This document shows positions 1-8,729 of a stretch of DNA of 64,000 nt, piece by piece. This DNA is from JACMQX01 sp044225675 (lineage in GTDB: Bacteria; Pseudomonadota; Gammaproteobacteria; Burkholderiales; Burkholderiaceae_C): NCBI GenBank assembly GCA_044225675.1, contig JBGAIH010000002.1, forward strand, positions 62,001-126,000, in the 5' to 3' direction. Both the position numbers and the translations under genes were made by a program. The first letter of the stretch is position 1. Each line of letters begins with the position of its first letter. The notes beneath the pieces were generated by a model. The model saw only the letters and a program-made list of their open reading frames with translations, was not told the DNA's origin and made no database searches.

Positions 1-640
1 TGAGGCGGTCCCGGCCCGAGGACTTGGAGCCGGTGTTGCTCACGTTGACCGAGAAGTTCCAGGGCTTGCTTTCCTTGACGATCAGATTGGCGTCGATCTT
101 GTCGGGCTCCTCCGACTCCTTGAGCGACACCTGGATCTGCTTGCCCTGGTTCTCGTTGGCGATGGCCGTCTGCACGGCCAGCGTGCGGAAGTTGGGCGTG
201 CTGCCTTCGCGCAGTTCGGGCACGCTGCGGCGGATGTTGCCCTCGTCCAGGGCGTTGCGACCTTCGATGCTGACCTTGCCGATCGCGAACTTGACGATGT
301 TCAGGGTGACGGTGTCACCGACTTCCTGCGGTGGCAGCGCGACCCGGTGCAAGCCGAAACCCTTGTCACGCAAGGCGCCTTCGAGCGCTGCCGTGGCTTT
401 CTGCAGGGTGTCGATGGTGGCGTCGGCCCGCAGGTACGGCGCCAGGACGCGGGTGGTGTCCCCGTCGCCGAGCGGATTCTCGCCGGTGATCTTGAAGCCC
501 TTGATGGCAAAGACCGGCGTGGCGGCAGCGGGCATGGGCGCCGCCGGGGCCTGGGCCAGGCCGTGGCCGCCCACCGCAAGCAGGAGCACGGCAGCCGAAA
601 TGGCCCGGACGCATCCAGGCGGGAGGGACGGCTGCGGCAT
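1..640 (-). CDS. ShlB/FhaC/HecB-type two-partner secretion transporter, C-terminus cut off
   Basis: This is the N-terminal part (about 213 residues) of an outer-membrane TpsB transporter; the gene runs off the left edge. A signal peptide is visible (hydrophobic AAVLLLAVGG core, cleavage likely after GLAQA). A POTRA domain follows (about residues 37-115, beginning VFAIKGFKITGE), then a second POTRA-like region, then the start of the barrel at KPWNFSVNVSNTGS. TpsB proteins thread a partner exoprotein (TpsA) through the outer membrane. It lies about 120 bases behind the FecR-domain gene in the same direction, so the two probably share a transcript. An alternative in-frame ATG at 661 would add seven residues. 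The partner exoprotein, if adjacent, is outside the window. Confidence 0.85.
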   Translation of the reverse strand, partial: MPQPSLPPGCVRAISAAVLLLAVGGHGLAQAPAAPMPAAATPVFAIKGFKITGENPLGDGDTTRVLAPYLRADATIDTLQKATAALEGALRDKGFGLHRVALPPQEVGDTVTLNIVKFAIGKVSIEGRNALDEGNIRRSVPELREGSTPNFRTLAVQTAIANENQGKQIQVSLKESEEPDKIDANLIVKESKPWNFSVNVSNTGSKSSGRDRL

Positions 641-761
641 GGTGGGGGACCCTGAGTTCATTCCTTGTACCCGTTCTTGTGCTGAGGCAGCAGGGGTGAT
701 GTTGAGAATTGTTACATCAGCGCACGAGGCTTGTCACTCCCCGCATCACGCGGCAAGCCCG

Positions 762-2135
762 TCAGTTGCACTGGTTGTTGGGACGAATGCCGCTGTCTCC
801 GAGGATGCTCGCCAGCATGGGGTTGCGGCTGTTGGGCAGCGGCAGCCGGTCGAAGTCGAGGAACTTGGGGATCTGGCTGGGCCGTGCAGTGCCGCCGTTG
901 TCGGCGGCGAAGCCCGCCTCGCCCTTGCCGAGGTGCAGCACTTCGCGCGAGGTGCTCACTTCGATGTGACCATCACGCACGAAGACGAACAGGCCTTCCT
1001 GATCATCGGAAACTTCGTTGCTTGAAAACAACTGTCGCATGTCCACATTGACGCCATCGGGGCGCTGCAGGTCCTGCAGGGTCGGCACGGTGAACGGACG
1101 GATGCCCGATGCGCCCACGAACAGGCCCTGCCCGGCGGTGAGGGCTTCCAGGGCCGTCTGCCCCGTGGGCGTCACGACGATGGAGCCGAGCCAGGTGAAG
1201 AAGCTGCAGCCGTCGTCGCCGCAGTCGAGGTCCAGGCCGGTGCCGCGGATGCCGATGGTCGCGGTGGACGTGGCAAACCCGACGTTGCGGGTGTTGGCCT
1301 TGCCGATCAGGCCGGTGAGCGCACGCACGGAGCCGCGCAGCAGCGAGACGAGGAAGCGGCCTTCGCCGGGGTTCTTGTCGTCGAACACGAAGTTGTCGAC
1401 CCGAAAGCGCGTGCCGCCGCCCAGCGTGACGCGGCTCTCGTCGCGAAAGGCCAGCACGGCCTTGGTACCGGTGGAGGTCTCGACCAAGTCACCCGGGTAG
1501 ACGCTGCCGCCGTCGACCAGGCGGCGGCGCGTACCTGCGCCGTCCACGGCTTCGAGCTGACCCTGGGCGGACACGACCTTGGCGCTGGCCTGGACCGCGT
1601 TGGGACGGGCCCGTTCCGCCACGCGCGAGGATTCGGTGCCGCAGTCCCGGGCGCAGACGCGGGCGTCGAAGTCCGTGCCGCGGATGCCGATGGTGGCGGT
1701 GTTGGTCTGGATGCGCGCGGCATTGGGAGACGACTTGGCGATCAGGCCCGTGATGGCGCGCATGCCGCCGCGCAGAAGCTGCATCACCATGCTGTTGTCG
1801 GGCGAGTTCTGGGCGAACTTGTACTGCTGCAGGACGATTTCGGAGTTGGGCCGCACCGTCATGCGCGTGCCGTCCTCGAGCTTGATGATGGCCGAGCCGC
1901 CGTCAGAGGTGGTCAGGCGGTCCCCCTCGCGCAGGGGCAGGCCCTTGCCCAGCGTCCGCGGAACCTGACCGGGCGTCTGGGCAAAGCCGACGCCGCGCGA
2001 GAACTCGACCTCGCCGGCATTCTGGGCCGCTGCCCCGGACACCATGAGCAGTGCCGCCAGACCGGACAGGACACCCGGCAGGACGGCCTGCAGAGCGGAC
2101 CTGCACGGCTTGTTCGGGATCAATCGGGCAATCAT
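762..2135 (-). CDS. FecR-domain protein with two tandem FecR units, exported
   Basis: 457 residues. An N-terminal hydrophobic segment (about 15-38, ending SGAAAQ) looks like a signal peptide. Two FecR-type units follow, each ending in the same motif ATIGIRGT at about residues 147-154 and 292-299, with matching segments LLRGGMRAITGLI and LLRGSVRALTGLI before them. Unlike classic FecR there is no anti-sigma N-terminal region, and no sigma-factor gene is adjacent, so a periplasmic or surface-assembly role beside the TpsB transporter is more likely than iron signalling (inference). The start is well supported: AGGAGG lies about nine bases upstream of the ATG. A structured leader lies just upstream of that. 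Confidence 0.85.
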   Translation of the reverse strand: MIARLIPNKPCRSALQAVLPGVLSGLAALLMVSGAAAQNAGEVEFSRGVGFAQTPGQVPRTLGKGLPLREGDRLTTSDGGSAIIKLEDGTRMTVRPNSEIVLQQYKFAQNSPDNSMVMQLLRGGMRAITGLIAKSSPNAARIQTNTATIGIRGTDFDARVCARDCGTESSRVAERARPNAVQASAKVVSAQGQLEAVDGAGTRRRLVDGGSVYPGDLVETSTGTKAVLAFRDESRVTLGGGTRFRVDNFVFDDKNPGEGRFLVSLLRGSVRALTGLIGKANTRNVGFATSTATIGIRGTGLDLDCGDDGCSFFTWLGSIVVTPTGQTALEALTAGQGLFVGASGIRPFTVPTLQDLQRPDGVNVDMRQLFSSNEVSDDQEGLFVFVRDGHIEVSTSREVLHLGKGEAGFAADNGGTARPSQIPKFLDFDRLPLPNSRNPMLASILGDSGIRPNNQCN

Positions 2136-2157
2136 CGGAAAAACCTCCTGAGCTGAC

Positions 2158-2204
2158 GGGCGGGGCTCCGGTTCTGCAACAAACGGTTGCCGGACTTACC
2201 GCCC
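2158..2204 (-). promoter_or_regulatory. Nested stem-loop in the leader of the FecR-domain gene
   Basis: Three nested stems can be drawn by eye, given here as plus-strand positions: 2158-2163 with 2199-2204 (GGGCGG/CCGCCC), 2167-2170 with 2191-2194 (TCCG/CGGA), and 2176-2180 with 2186-2190 (GCAAC/GTTGC) around a five-base loop. The element starts 23 bases upstream of the FecR start codon, just before the AGGAGG. No T-tract follows it on either strand, so it does not look like a terminator. I do not recognise a known riboswitch class in it. It may be a regulatory leader or only a stable UTR fold. Confidence 0.4.
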
Positions 2205-2329
2205 CTCTCCACACCAACTTCTTACTTTAGGCGTTTTCCCGGAATTGGCATAGCCCGCATCTGAGGGGTGCGCAACACCCCCGAGGCATACAAGCGTGAG
2301 AATTTCACGCTGCGGACGGATTTGCCCTT

Positions 2330-2411
2330 GCGTTCGATCCCGCCCGCGTCAGACGAGAACGCGTTCGATCCCGCCCGCGTCACACGAGAACGCGTTCGAT
2401 CCCGCCCGCGT
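2330..2411. repeat. 31-bp tandem repeat, about 2.6 copies, across the stop codon of the FAD/Fe-S gene
   Basis: Units at 2330-2360 and 2361-2391 differ by one base, and a partial third copy lies at 2392-2411. The third copy is the true coding end of the large dehydrogenase (AGGIERVLV then TGA at 2380-2382); the other copies repeat that tail, including the stop, downstream. The rest of the 244-base gap up to the FecR gene holds that gene's leader and presumably its promoter, which I could not place. Confidence 0.9.
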
Positions 2412-5400
2412 TGGCGGCCGCCACATAGTCGGGCATCCAGCTGTCGCCCAGGATGCGGTTGGCCATCTCGACGACGATGTAGTCCGCCTCCAGCAGGCCG
2501 TTCTGCAGGTCGTTGCCATAGCGGCTGAGGCCCTGCAGGCAGCTCGGGCAACTGGTGAGGATCTTGACGTTCTCGCGGGCCGGCAGCTGGGCCATCTCGC
2601 GCAGCCGGGTAGCGTCGCGGTTGAGCTCCTCCTCCTTGCGAAAGCGCACCTGGGTGGAGATGTCGGGACGCGTCACGCCCAGGGTGCCGGACTCGCCGCA
2701 GCAGCGCTCGGCCTTGAGGACCTGGTCGCCGACCAGCGCCTTGACGGTCTTCATCGGCTCCTGCAGCTTCATGGGCGTGTGGCAGGGGTCGTGATAGAGG
2801 TAGGCACCGGCGCCGTCCAGGCGGATGCCCTTCTCGAGCAGGTATTCGTGGATGTCGATGATCCGGCAGCCCGGGAAGATCTTGTCGAACTCGTAGCCCT
2901 GCAGCTGGTCGTAACAGGTGCCGCAGGACACGACGACGGTCTTGATGTCCAGGTAGTTCAGGGTGTTGGCCACGCGATGGAACAGCACCCGGTTGTCGGT
3001 GATGATCTTCTCGGCCTTGTCGAACTGGCCGCTGCCGCGCTGCGGGTAGCCGCAGCACAGGTAGCCCGGCGGCAGCACGGTCTGCACGCCCGCATGCCAG
3101 AGCATGGCCTGCGTGGCCAGCCCGACCTGGCTGAACAGCCGCTCCGAGCCGCAGCCCGGGAAGTAGAACACCGCCTCGGTCTCGGGGGTGGTGGCCTGGG
3201 GATTGCGGATGATCGGGACGTAGTCCTTGTCCTCGATGTCCAGCAGCGCTCGCGCCGTCTTCTTGGGCAGGCCTGCGGGCATCTTCTTGTTGATGAAGTG
3301 GATCACCTGCTCCTTCACCGGGGCCTTGCCCACCGTGGCGGGCGGCTTGGCGGTCTGCTTGCGGGCCAGGCCGCGCAGCAGATCGTTGGCCAGGCGCTGG
3401 ACCTTGAAGCCGATGTCCACCATCGCCGAGCGCATCAGCTTGATGGTTTCGGGGTTGGTCGCGTTGAGGAAGAACATGGCCGCCGCGTTGCCGGGCCGGA
3501 ACGACTTCTGGCCCATCTTGCGCAGCAGGTTGCGCATGTTCATCGACACGTCGCCGAAGTCGATCTTGACCGGGCAGGGCGACAGGCACTTGTGGCAGAC
3601 CGTGCAGTGGTCGGCCACGTCCTCGAACTCCTCCCAATGCTTGATCGACACGCCGCGGCGGGTCTGCTCCTCGTAGAGAAAGGCTTCGATCAGCAGTGAG
3701 GTCGCCAGGATCTTGTTGCGCGGGCTGTACAGCAGGTTCGCGCGGGGCACGTGCGTGGCGCAGACCGGCTTGCACTTGCCGCAGCGCAGGCAGTCCTTGA
3801 CGCTGTCGGCGATCGCGCCGATGTCCGACTGCTGCATGATGAGCGACTCGTGGCCCATGAGGCCGAAGCTCGGCGTGTAGGCATTGGTCAGGTCGGCGGG
3901 CAGCGCCGCATCCTTGAGCAGCTTGCCCTTGTTGAAGCGGCCCTGCGGATCGACGCGCCGCTTGTAGTCGGCAAAGTCGTGCATCTCGGCGTCGGTCAGG
4001 AACTCCAGCTTGGTGATGCCGATGCCGTGTTCACCCGAGATCACGCCATCGAGGCTGCGGGCCAGGTCCATGATGCGTGCCACCGCGCCATGGGCGGTCT
4101 GCAGCATCTCGTAGTTGTCGCTGTTGACGGGGATGTTGGTGTGCACGTTGCCGTCGCCCGCGTGCATGTGCAGCGCGACCCAGACGCGGCCCTTGAGCAC
4201 GCGCTGATGGATGGCGTTGCACTCGTCCAGGATGGGCTTGAAGGCGACGCCGCTGAAGATGTTCTGCAGCTCGGCGCGGATCTGCCTCTTCCAGCTGGCG
4301 CGCAGCGTGTGGTCCTGCAGCTGCGGGAACAGCGTGTCGATGCCGTCCAGCCAGCCCTGCCATTGGGCCCGCACCTCGCGCACGAGCGCGATCGCCTGTG
4401 CGACACGGTCTTCCAGCAGTTCGGCCGAGGGGATCTCGCTGGCGTCGTCCTGCTTGCCCAGCGGCAGGTTGCCCTGGGCGAAGAAGCGCTCGAGCGCATC
4501 GGCCAGCTCGATCTTGTTGCGCAGGCTCAGCTCGATGTTGATGCGCTCGATGCCCTCGGTGTACTCGCCCATGCGCGGCAGGGGAATCACCACGTCTTCA
4601 TTGATCTTGAAGGCGTTGGTGTGGCGCGAGATGGCGGCCGTGCGCTTGCGGTCGAGCCAGAATTTCTTGCGGGCCTCGGGGCTGATGGCGATGAAGCCCT
4701 CGCCATTGCGGGAGTTGGCAATGCGGACCACCTCGGAGGTGGCGCGCGCCACGACGTCAGGGTCGTCCCCCGCGATGTCGCCCACCAGCACCATCTTGGG
4801 CAGCCCCGAGCTGGAGCCGGCCGCCACGGCCCGCTTGGACTTGGTCGCATAGCCGACCGCCTTGAGGTAGCGGTCGTCCAGGTGCTCAAGCCCCGCGAGG
4901 ATCGCGCCGCCGCGTTTGGCCTCGGCGAACATGAAATCCTTGATCTCGACGATGCTGGGCACGGCGTCGCGCGCGTTGCCGAAGAACTCCAGACAGACGG
5001 TGCGGGTGTGCGCCGGCATGCGGTGGACGATCCAGCGGGCCGACGTGATCAGGCCGTCGCAGCCCTCCTTCTGGATGCCCGGCAGGCCCGAGAGGAACTT
5101 GTCGGTGACGTCCTTGCCGAGGCCCTCCTTGCGGAAAGTCCGGCCGGGAATGTCCAGCCGCTCGGTGCGCACCGGCGTCCTGCCGTCGGCCTCGAAGTAC
5201 CTGAGCTCGAAGCTGGCGACCTCGACGTCGTGGATCTTGCCGCAGTTGTGGTTCAGGCGGGTGACTTCGAGCCACTGCGCATCGGGCGTGACCATGCGCC
5301 AGGAAGCCAGGTTGTCGAGCGCAGTGCCCCAGAGAACCGCCTTCTTGCCGCCGGCATTCATGGCGATGTTGCCGCCGATGCAGGAGGCTTCTGCCGAGGT

Positions 5401-6255
5401 CGGGTCCACCGCGAAGACGAATCCGGCCCGCTCGGCGGCGTCGGCCACGCGCTGCGTGACCACGCCGGCCTCCGTCCAGACGGTGGCCACCGGGCCGTCC
5501 ACACCGGGCAGCGCCACGTGCTCGACTTCGGTCATGGCTTCGAGCTTCTCGGTGTTGATGACCGCGCTCTTCCAGGTGAGCGGAATGGCGCCTCCCGTGT
5601 AGCCGGTGCCGCCCCCGCGCGGAATGATGGTCAGGCCCAGCTCGATGCAGGCCTTGACGAGGCCGGCCATCTCGGCCTCGGTGTCCGGCGTGAGCACGAC
5701 GAAGGGATACTCCACGCGCCAGTCGGTCGCATCGGTGACGTGCGACACCCTGGACAGCCCGTCGAACTTGATGTTGTCGCGCGCGGTGAAGCGGGCGCAG
5801 GTGCGCTGCGTGCGGCGGCGCAGCTCGGCCGCCTCGCGGAAATTGGCGTCGAAGGCGGTAACCGCCTGACGGGCGGCTTCCAGCAGCTCGCCCACCAGCG
5901 CGTCGCGGGCCGGATCGGCCTCGGGCGTGCGGCGCTTGCCGACCTCGGCCAGCCGATGATGCAGCGCCTCGACCAGCTGCGAGCGGCGGCGCGGATTGTC
6001 CAGCAGGTCGTCCTGCAGATAGGGGTTGCGCTGCACCACCCAGATGTCGCCCAGCACCTCGTAGAGCATGCGGGCGGAGCGGCCGGTGCGCCGCTCCTCG
6101 CGAAGCTGATTCAGCAGGTCCCACGCCCGGGAGCCCAGCAGGCGGATCACGATCTCCCGGTCGGAGAACGAGGTGTAGTTGTAGGGGATTTCACGCAGGC
6201 GCGGCGCGTCGTCAGCCGCGGCCATCATCTGGAGGAGCGTTGTGGGAGCGTTCAT
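2380..6255 (-). CDS. FAD-linked dehydrogenase fused to an Fe-S/CCG oxidoreductase module (DUF3683-type)
   Basis: A 1291-residue fusion. The N-terminal ~170 residues match the DUF3683-type extension found on such proteins in proteobacteria. An FAD-binding PCMH domain follows (PRGGGTGYTGGAIPL near residue 240), then the FAD-oxidase C-terminal domain with the HMHAGDGNVHTN motif. After that come two 4Fe-4S motifs (CLRCGKCKPVC near 819, CTVCHKCLSPC near 882) and CCG-type cysteine segments (CCGYPQRG, CGTC, CCGESG). The layout equals GlcD plus GlcF, or a D-lactate / D-2-hydroxyacid dehydrogenase that passes electrons to quinone through the Fe-S part; the substrate cannot be read from sequence. The start at 6255 has AGGA upstream; an open frame to 6321 exists but lacks support. 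It is divergent from ugpB. Confidence 0.88.
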   Translation of the reverse strand: MNAPTTLLQMMAAADDAPRLREIPYNYTSFSDREIVIRLLGSRAWDLLNQLREERRTGRSARMLYEVLGDIWVVQRNPYLQDDLLDNPRRRSQLVEALHHRLAEVGKRRTPEADPARDALVGELLEAARQAVTAFDANFREAAELRRRTQRTCARFTARDNIKFDGLSRVSHVTDATDWRVEYPFVVLTPDTEAEMAGLVKACIELGLTIIPRGGGTGYTGGAIPLTWKSAVINTEKLEAMTEVEHVALPGVDGPVATVWTEAGVVTQRVADAAERAGFVFAVDPTSAEASCIGGNIAMNAGGKKAVLWGTALDNLASWRMVTPDAQWLEVTRLNHNCGKIHDVEVASFELRYFEADGRTPVRTERLDIPGRTFRKEGLGKDVTDKFLSGLPGIQKEGCDGLITSARWIVHRMPAHTRTVCLEFFGNARDAVPSIVEIKDFMFAEAKRGGAILAGLEHLDDRYLKAVGYATKSKRAVAAGSSSGLPKMVLVGDIAGDDPDVVARATSEVVRIANSRNGEGFIAISPEARKKFWLDRKRTAAISRHTNAFKINEDVVIPLPRMGEYTEGIERINIELSLRNKIELADALERFFAQGNLPLGKQDDASEIPSAELLEDRVAQAIALVREVRAQWQGWLDGIDTLFPQLQDHTLRASWKRQIRAELQNIFSGVAFKPILDECNAIHQRVLKGRVWVALHMHAGDGNVHTNIPVNSDNYEMLQTAHGAVARIMDLARSLDGVISGEHGIGITKLEFLTDAEMHDFADYKRRVDPQGRFNKGKLLKDAALPADLTNAYTPSFGLMGHESLIMQQSDIGAIADSVKDCLRCGKCKPVCATHVPRANLLYSPRNKILATSLLIEAFLYEEQTRRGVSIKHWEEFEDVADHCTVCHKCLSPCPVKIDFGDVSMNMRNLLRKMGQKSFRPGNAAAMFFLNATNPETIKLMRSAMVDIGFKVQRLANDLLRGLARKQTAKPPATVGKAPVKEQVIHFINKKMPAGLPKKTARALLDIEDKDYVPIIRNPQATTPETEAVFYFPGCGSERLFSQVGLATQAMLWHAGVQTVLPPGYLCCGYPQRGSGQFDKAEKIITDNRVLFHRVANTLNYLDIKTVVVSCGTCYDQLQGYEFDKIFPGCRIIDIHEYLLEKGIRLDGAGAYLYHDPCHTPMKLQEPMKTVKALVGDQVLKAERCCGESGTLGVTRPDISTQVRFRKEEELNRDATRLREMAQLPARENVKILTSCPSCLQGLSRYGNDLQNGLLEADYIVVEMANRILGDSWMPDYVAAANAGGIERVLV

Positions 6256-6431
6256 CGTGTCCTGAGGGGTCAGCCAGAACAGGGCACCCGGCTGAAAACG
6301 GATGTTACCGCAGCGCAGCATGGCACGCCGGCCCTCATGGGAAACCCCGTTGCGAGCGGCGGGCGGGGCATCGTTAAATCCGTGTCACAAAGATCCCGTA
6401 ATCTGTCGCATCCAATCAGGAGTTCGTCCAA

Positions 6432-7736
6432 ATGAAACTGAAATTCACAGCCGCCGCGCTGGCCATCGCCTTCGTGCTGCCGGCCCAGGCCCAGACCGAG
6501 ATCCAGTGGTGGCATTCGATGGGTGGTGCCCTTGGCGAGTGGGTCAACGACCTGGCCAAGGACTTCAACGCCAGCCAAAAGGACTACAAGATCGTGCCGA
6601 CCTTCAAGGGCTCGTACGACGAGTCCATGACGGCCGCCATTGCCGCCTTCCGCGCCGGCAACGCGCCGCACATCCTGCAGGTGTTCGAGGTTGGCACCGC
6701 CACCATGATGGCCGCCAAGGGCGCGATCAAGCCGGTGGCCGAGGTGATGAAGGACGCCGGCCAGAAGTTCGACCAGACCGCCTACGTGCCGGCCGTCGCG
6801 GGCTATTACACCGCGCCCAATGGCCAGATGCTGAGCTTCCCGTTCAACAGCTCCACGCCGGTCTTCCACTACAACAAGGACGCGTTCAAGGCCGCCGGCC
6901 TGGACCCGGAAAAGCCCCCGACGACCTGGCCCGAGGTGGCCCTGGCCGCCGCCAAGCTCAAGGCCTCGGGCCACAAGTGCCCCTTCACCACCAGCTGGAT
7001 CAGCTGGACCCAGCTGGAGAGCTTCTCGGCCTGGCACAACGTCCTGTTCGCGACCAAGAACAACGGCTTCGGCGGCCTGGACACGCGGCTGGCCTTCAAC
7101 ACGCCGCTGCATGTGCGCCACATCGAGAACCTGGCCAACATGGCCAAGAACGGCCTGTTCATCTACAAGGGACGCGGCAACGCGGCCGACGCCACCTTCG
7201 TCTCGGGCGAATGCGCCATGGCCACGGGCTCGTCGGCGCTGTACGGCAGCGTGACGCGCAACGGCAAGTTCGGCTACGGCATCGGTACCCTGCCCTACTA
7301 CCCTGACGTTCCGGGCGCGCCCCAGAACACGGTGATCGGCGGCGCCAGCCTGTGGGTGATGAGCGGCAAGAAGCCGGCCGAGTACAAGGGTGTGGCCGCG
7401 TTCTTCGCGCACCTGTCCAAGCCTGACGTCGCGGCCGCCAGCCACCAGCGCACCGGCTACCTGCCCGTCACCAAGGCCTCGTTCGAGCTGACCGACAAGT
7501 CCGGCTTCTACAAGAAGAACCCCGGCACCGACGTGTCGGTGACGCAGATGATCCGCAAGACCACCGACAAGTCGCGCGGCGTGCGCCTGGGCAACTTCGT
7601 GCAGATCCGCACCATCATCGACGAGGAACTCGAAGGCGTCTGGCAGGGCAAGAAGGCGCCCAAGGAAGCGCTGGACGCGGCGATCAAGCGCGGCGACGAG
7701 CAGCTCGAGCGCTTCCAGAAAGCCAACAAGGGCTGA
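6432..7736 (+). CDS. ugpB: Glycerol-3-phosphate ABC transporter, periplasmic binding protein
   Basis: 434 residues with a short signal peptide (cleavage near PAQAQ). It has the solute-binding family 1 fold: IQWWHSMGG at the mature N-terminus and SFPFNSSTPVFHYNKDAFK in the ligand region are typical of UgpB. It captures sn-glycerol-3-phosphate or glycerophosphodiesters in the periplasm and delivers them to UgpAE. It is the first gene of a complete ugpBAECQ set, which makes the substrate assignment firm. AGGAG lies nine bases before the ATG. A strong hairpin follows the gene and could stabilise its mRNA relative to the permease genes. Confidence 0.95.
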   Translation: MKLKFTAAALAIAFVLPAQAQTEIQWWHSMGGALGEWVNDLAKDFNASQKDYKIVPTFKGSYDESMTAAIAAFRAGNAPHILQVFEVGTATMMAAKGAIKPVAEVMKDAGQKFDQTAYVPAVAGYYTAPNGQMLSFPFNSSTPVFHYNKDAFKAAGLDPEKPPTTWPEVALAAAKLKASGHKCPFTTSWISWTQLESFSAWHNVLFATKNNGFGGLDTRLAFNTPLHVRHIENLANMAKNGLFIYKGRGNAADATFVSGECAMATGSSALYGSVTRNGKFGYGIGTLPYYPDVPGAPQNTVIGGASLWVMSGKKPAEYKGVAAFFAHLSKPDVAAASHQRTGYLPVTKASFELTDKSGFYKKNPGTDVSVTQMIRKTTDKSRGVRLGNFVQIRTIIDEELEGVWQGKKAPKEALDAAIKRGDEQLERFQKANKG

Positions 7737-7768
7737 CCCCCGGCCTGGCGCCCAGGCGCTGGCCTCCC

Positions 7769-7803
7769 GGCCGCCGTGCGTGTATAACCCGCGCACGGCG
7801 GCC
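7769..7803 (+). promoter_or_regulatory. 12-bp stem-loop between ugpB and ugpA
   Basis: Perfect inverted repeat: arms 7769-7780 and 7792-7803 (GGCCGCCGTGCG / CGCACGGCGGCC) with an 11-base loop, and no T-tract after it. It lies in the 96-base gap between the binding-protein gene and the first permease gene. In other importer operons (for example malE-malF) such intergenic structures protect the upstream mRNA and give more binding protein than permease; that role here is inference. Confidence 0.7.
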
Positions 7804-7832
7804 TTCTCGCATCCGGCCGCCCCAGCTTCATC

Positions 7833-8714
7833 ATGGAAAAACGCGTACTTTTCAAATCTGCCTGGCTGCCCTGGGCGCTGATTGCGCCGCAGATGGCGGT
7901 CATCCTCGTGTTCTTCTTCTGGCCGGCGGGCCAGGCCATCTACCAGAGCCTGCTCCTGCAGGACGCGTTCGGCTCGTCGACGGAATTCGTCGGCCTCGAC
8001 AACTTCCGGCGCCTGTTCAACGACCCGAGCTATCTGGCCTCCTTCAAGACGACGGCGGTGTTCTCGGCCCTCGTGGCCGTGGCGGGCCTGACGATCGCCC
8101 TGCTGCTGGCCGTCATGGCCAACCGCGTGGTGCGCGGCGCGGCAATCTACAAGACCCTGCTGATCTGGCCCTATGCGGTCGCGCCCGTGGTGGCCGGCGT
8201 GCTGTGGGTCATGATGTTCGCCTCGCCCTATGGCACGCTGGCCTACGCGCTGCGCGAGCTGGGCCTGCCCTGGGACCATGTGCTCAACAGCAACCATGCG
8301 ATGGCCCTGGTGGTGATGGCCGCGGTGTGGAAGCAGATCTCCTACAACTTCCTGTTCTTCCTGGCCGGGCTGCAGTCGATCCCGCATTCGCTGATCGAGG
8401 CCGCGACGATCGACGGCGCCTCGCCGTGGCGGCGGTTCTGGACCATCGTGTTCCCGCTGCTGTCGCCCACGACGTTCTTCCTGCTGGTGATCAACGTGGT
8501 CTACGCCTTCTTCGACACCTTCGCCATCATCGACGCCGCCACCCATGGCGGACCGGGCAAGGACACCTCGATCCTGGTCTACAAGGTCTACTACGACGGC
8601 TTCAAGGCGCTCGACACCAATGGCTCGGCCGCGCAATCGGTGGTCCTGATGGTGATCGTCATCGCCCTCACGGTCCTGCAATTCCGCTTCGTCGAGAAGA
8701 AGGTCCAATACTGA
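7833..8714 (+). CDS. ugpA: Glycerol-3-phosphate ABC transporter permease
   Basis: 293 residues with six predicted membrane segments. The cytoplasmic EAA loop is present (EAATIDGASPWRRFWTIVFP near residue 190), which docks on the ATPase UgpC. It forms the membrane channel with UgpE. It sits 15 bases before ugpE. The ATG at 7833 leads directly into a basic N-terminus and the first membrane helix (WALIAPQMAVILVFFFWPAG). Confidence 0.95.
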   Translation: MEKRVLFKSAWLPWALIAPQMAVILVFFFWPAGQAIYQSLLLQDAFGSSTEFVGLDNFRRLFNDPSYLASFKTTAVFSALVAVAGLTIALLLAVMANRVVRGAAIYKTLLIWPYAVAPVVAGVLWVMMFASPYGTLAYALRELGLPWDHVLNSNHAMALVVMAAVWKQISYNFLFFLAGLQSIPHSLIEAATIDGASPWRRFWTIVFPLLSPTTFFLLVINVVYAFFDTFAIIDAATHGGPGKDTSILVYKVYYDGFKALDTNGSAAQSVVLMVIVIALTVLQFRFVEKKVQY

Positions 8715-8729
8715 CGCGAGCCGCCTGCC

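Noticed and set aside
24..1025. 333-codon open frame on the plus strand
   Set aside because: It runs antisense through the TpsB and FecR-domain genes, which have clear homology; a GC-rich shadow frame.
6381..6410. Possible Pho box upstream of ugpB (TGTCAC and TGTCGC half-sites)
   Set aside because: The two half-sites are 21 bases apart, not the 11 or 22 expected, and the middle copy is missing. Phosphate control of ugp is likely from known biology but this site does not show it.
3751..6435. 894-codon plus-strand frame across the large dehydrogenase
   Set aside because: Antisense to a gene with intact FAD and Fe-S motifs; composition (many R, A, H, V, D) is typical of shadow frames in GC-rich DNA.
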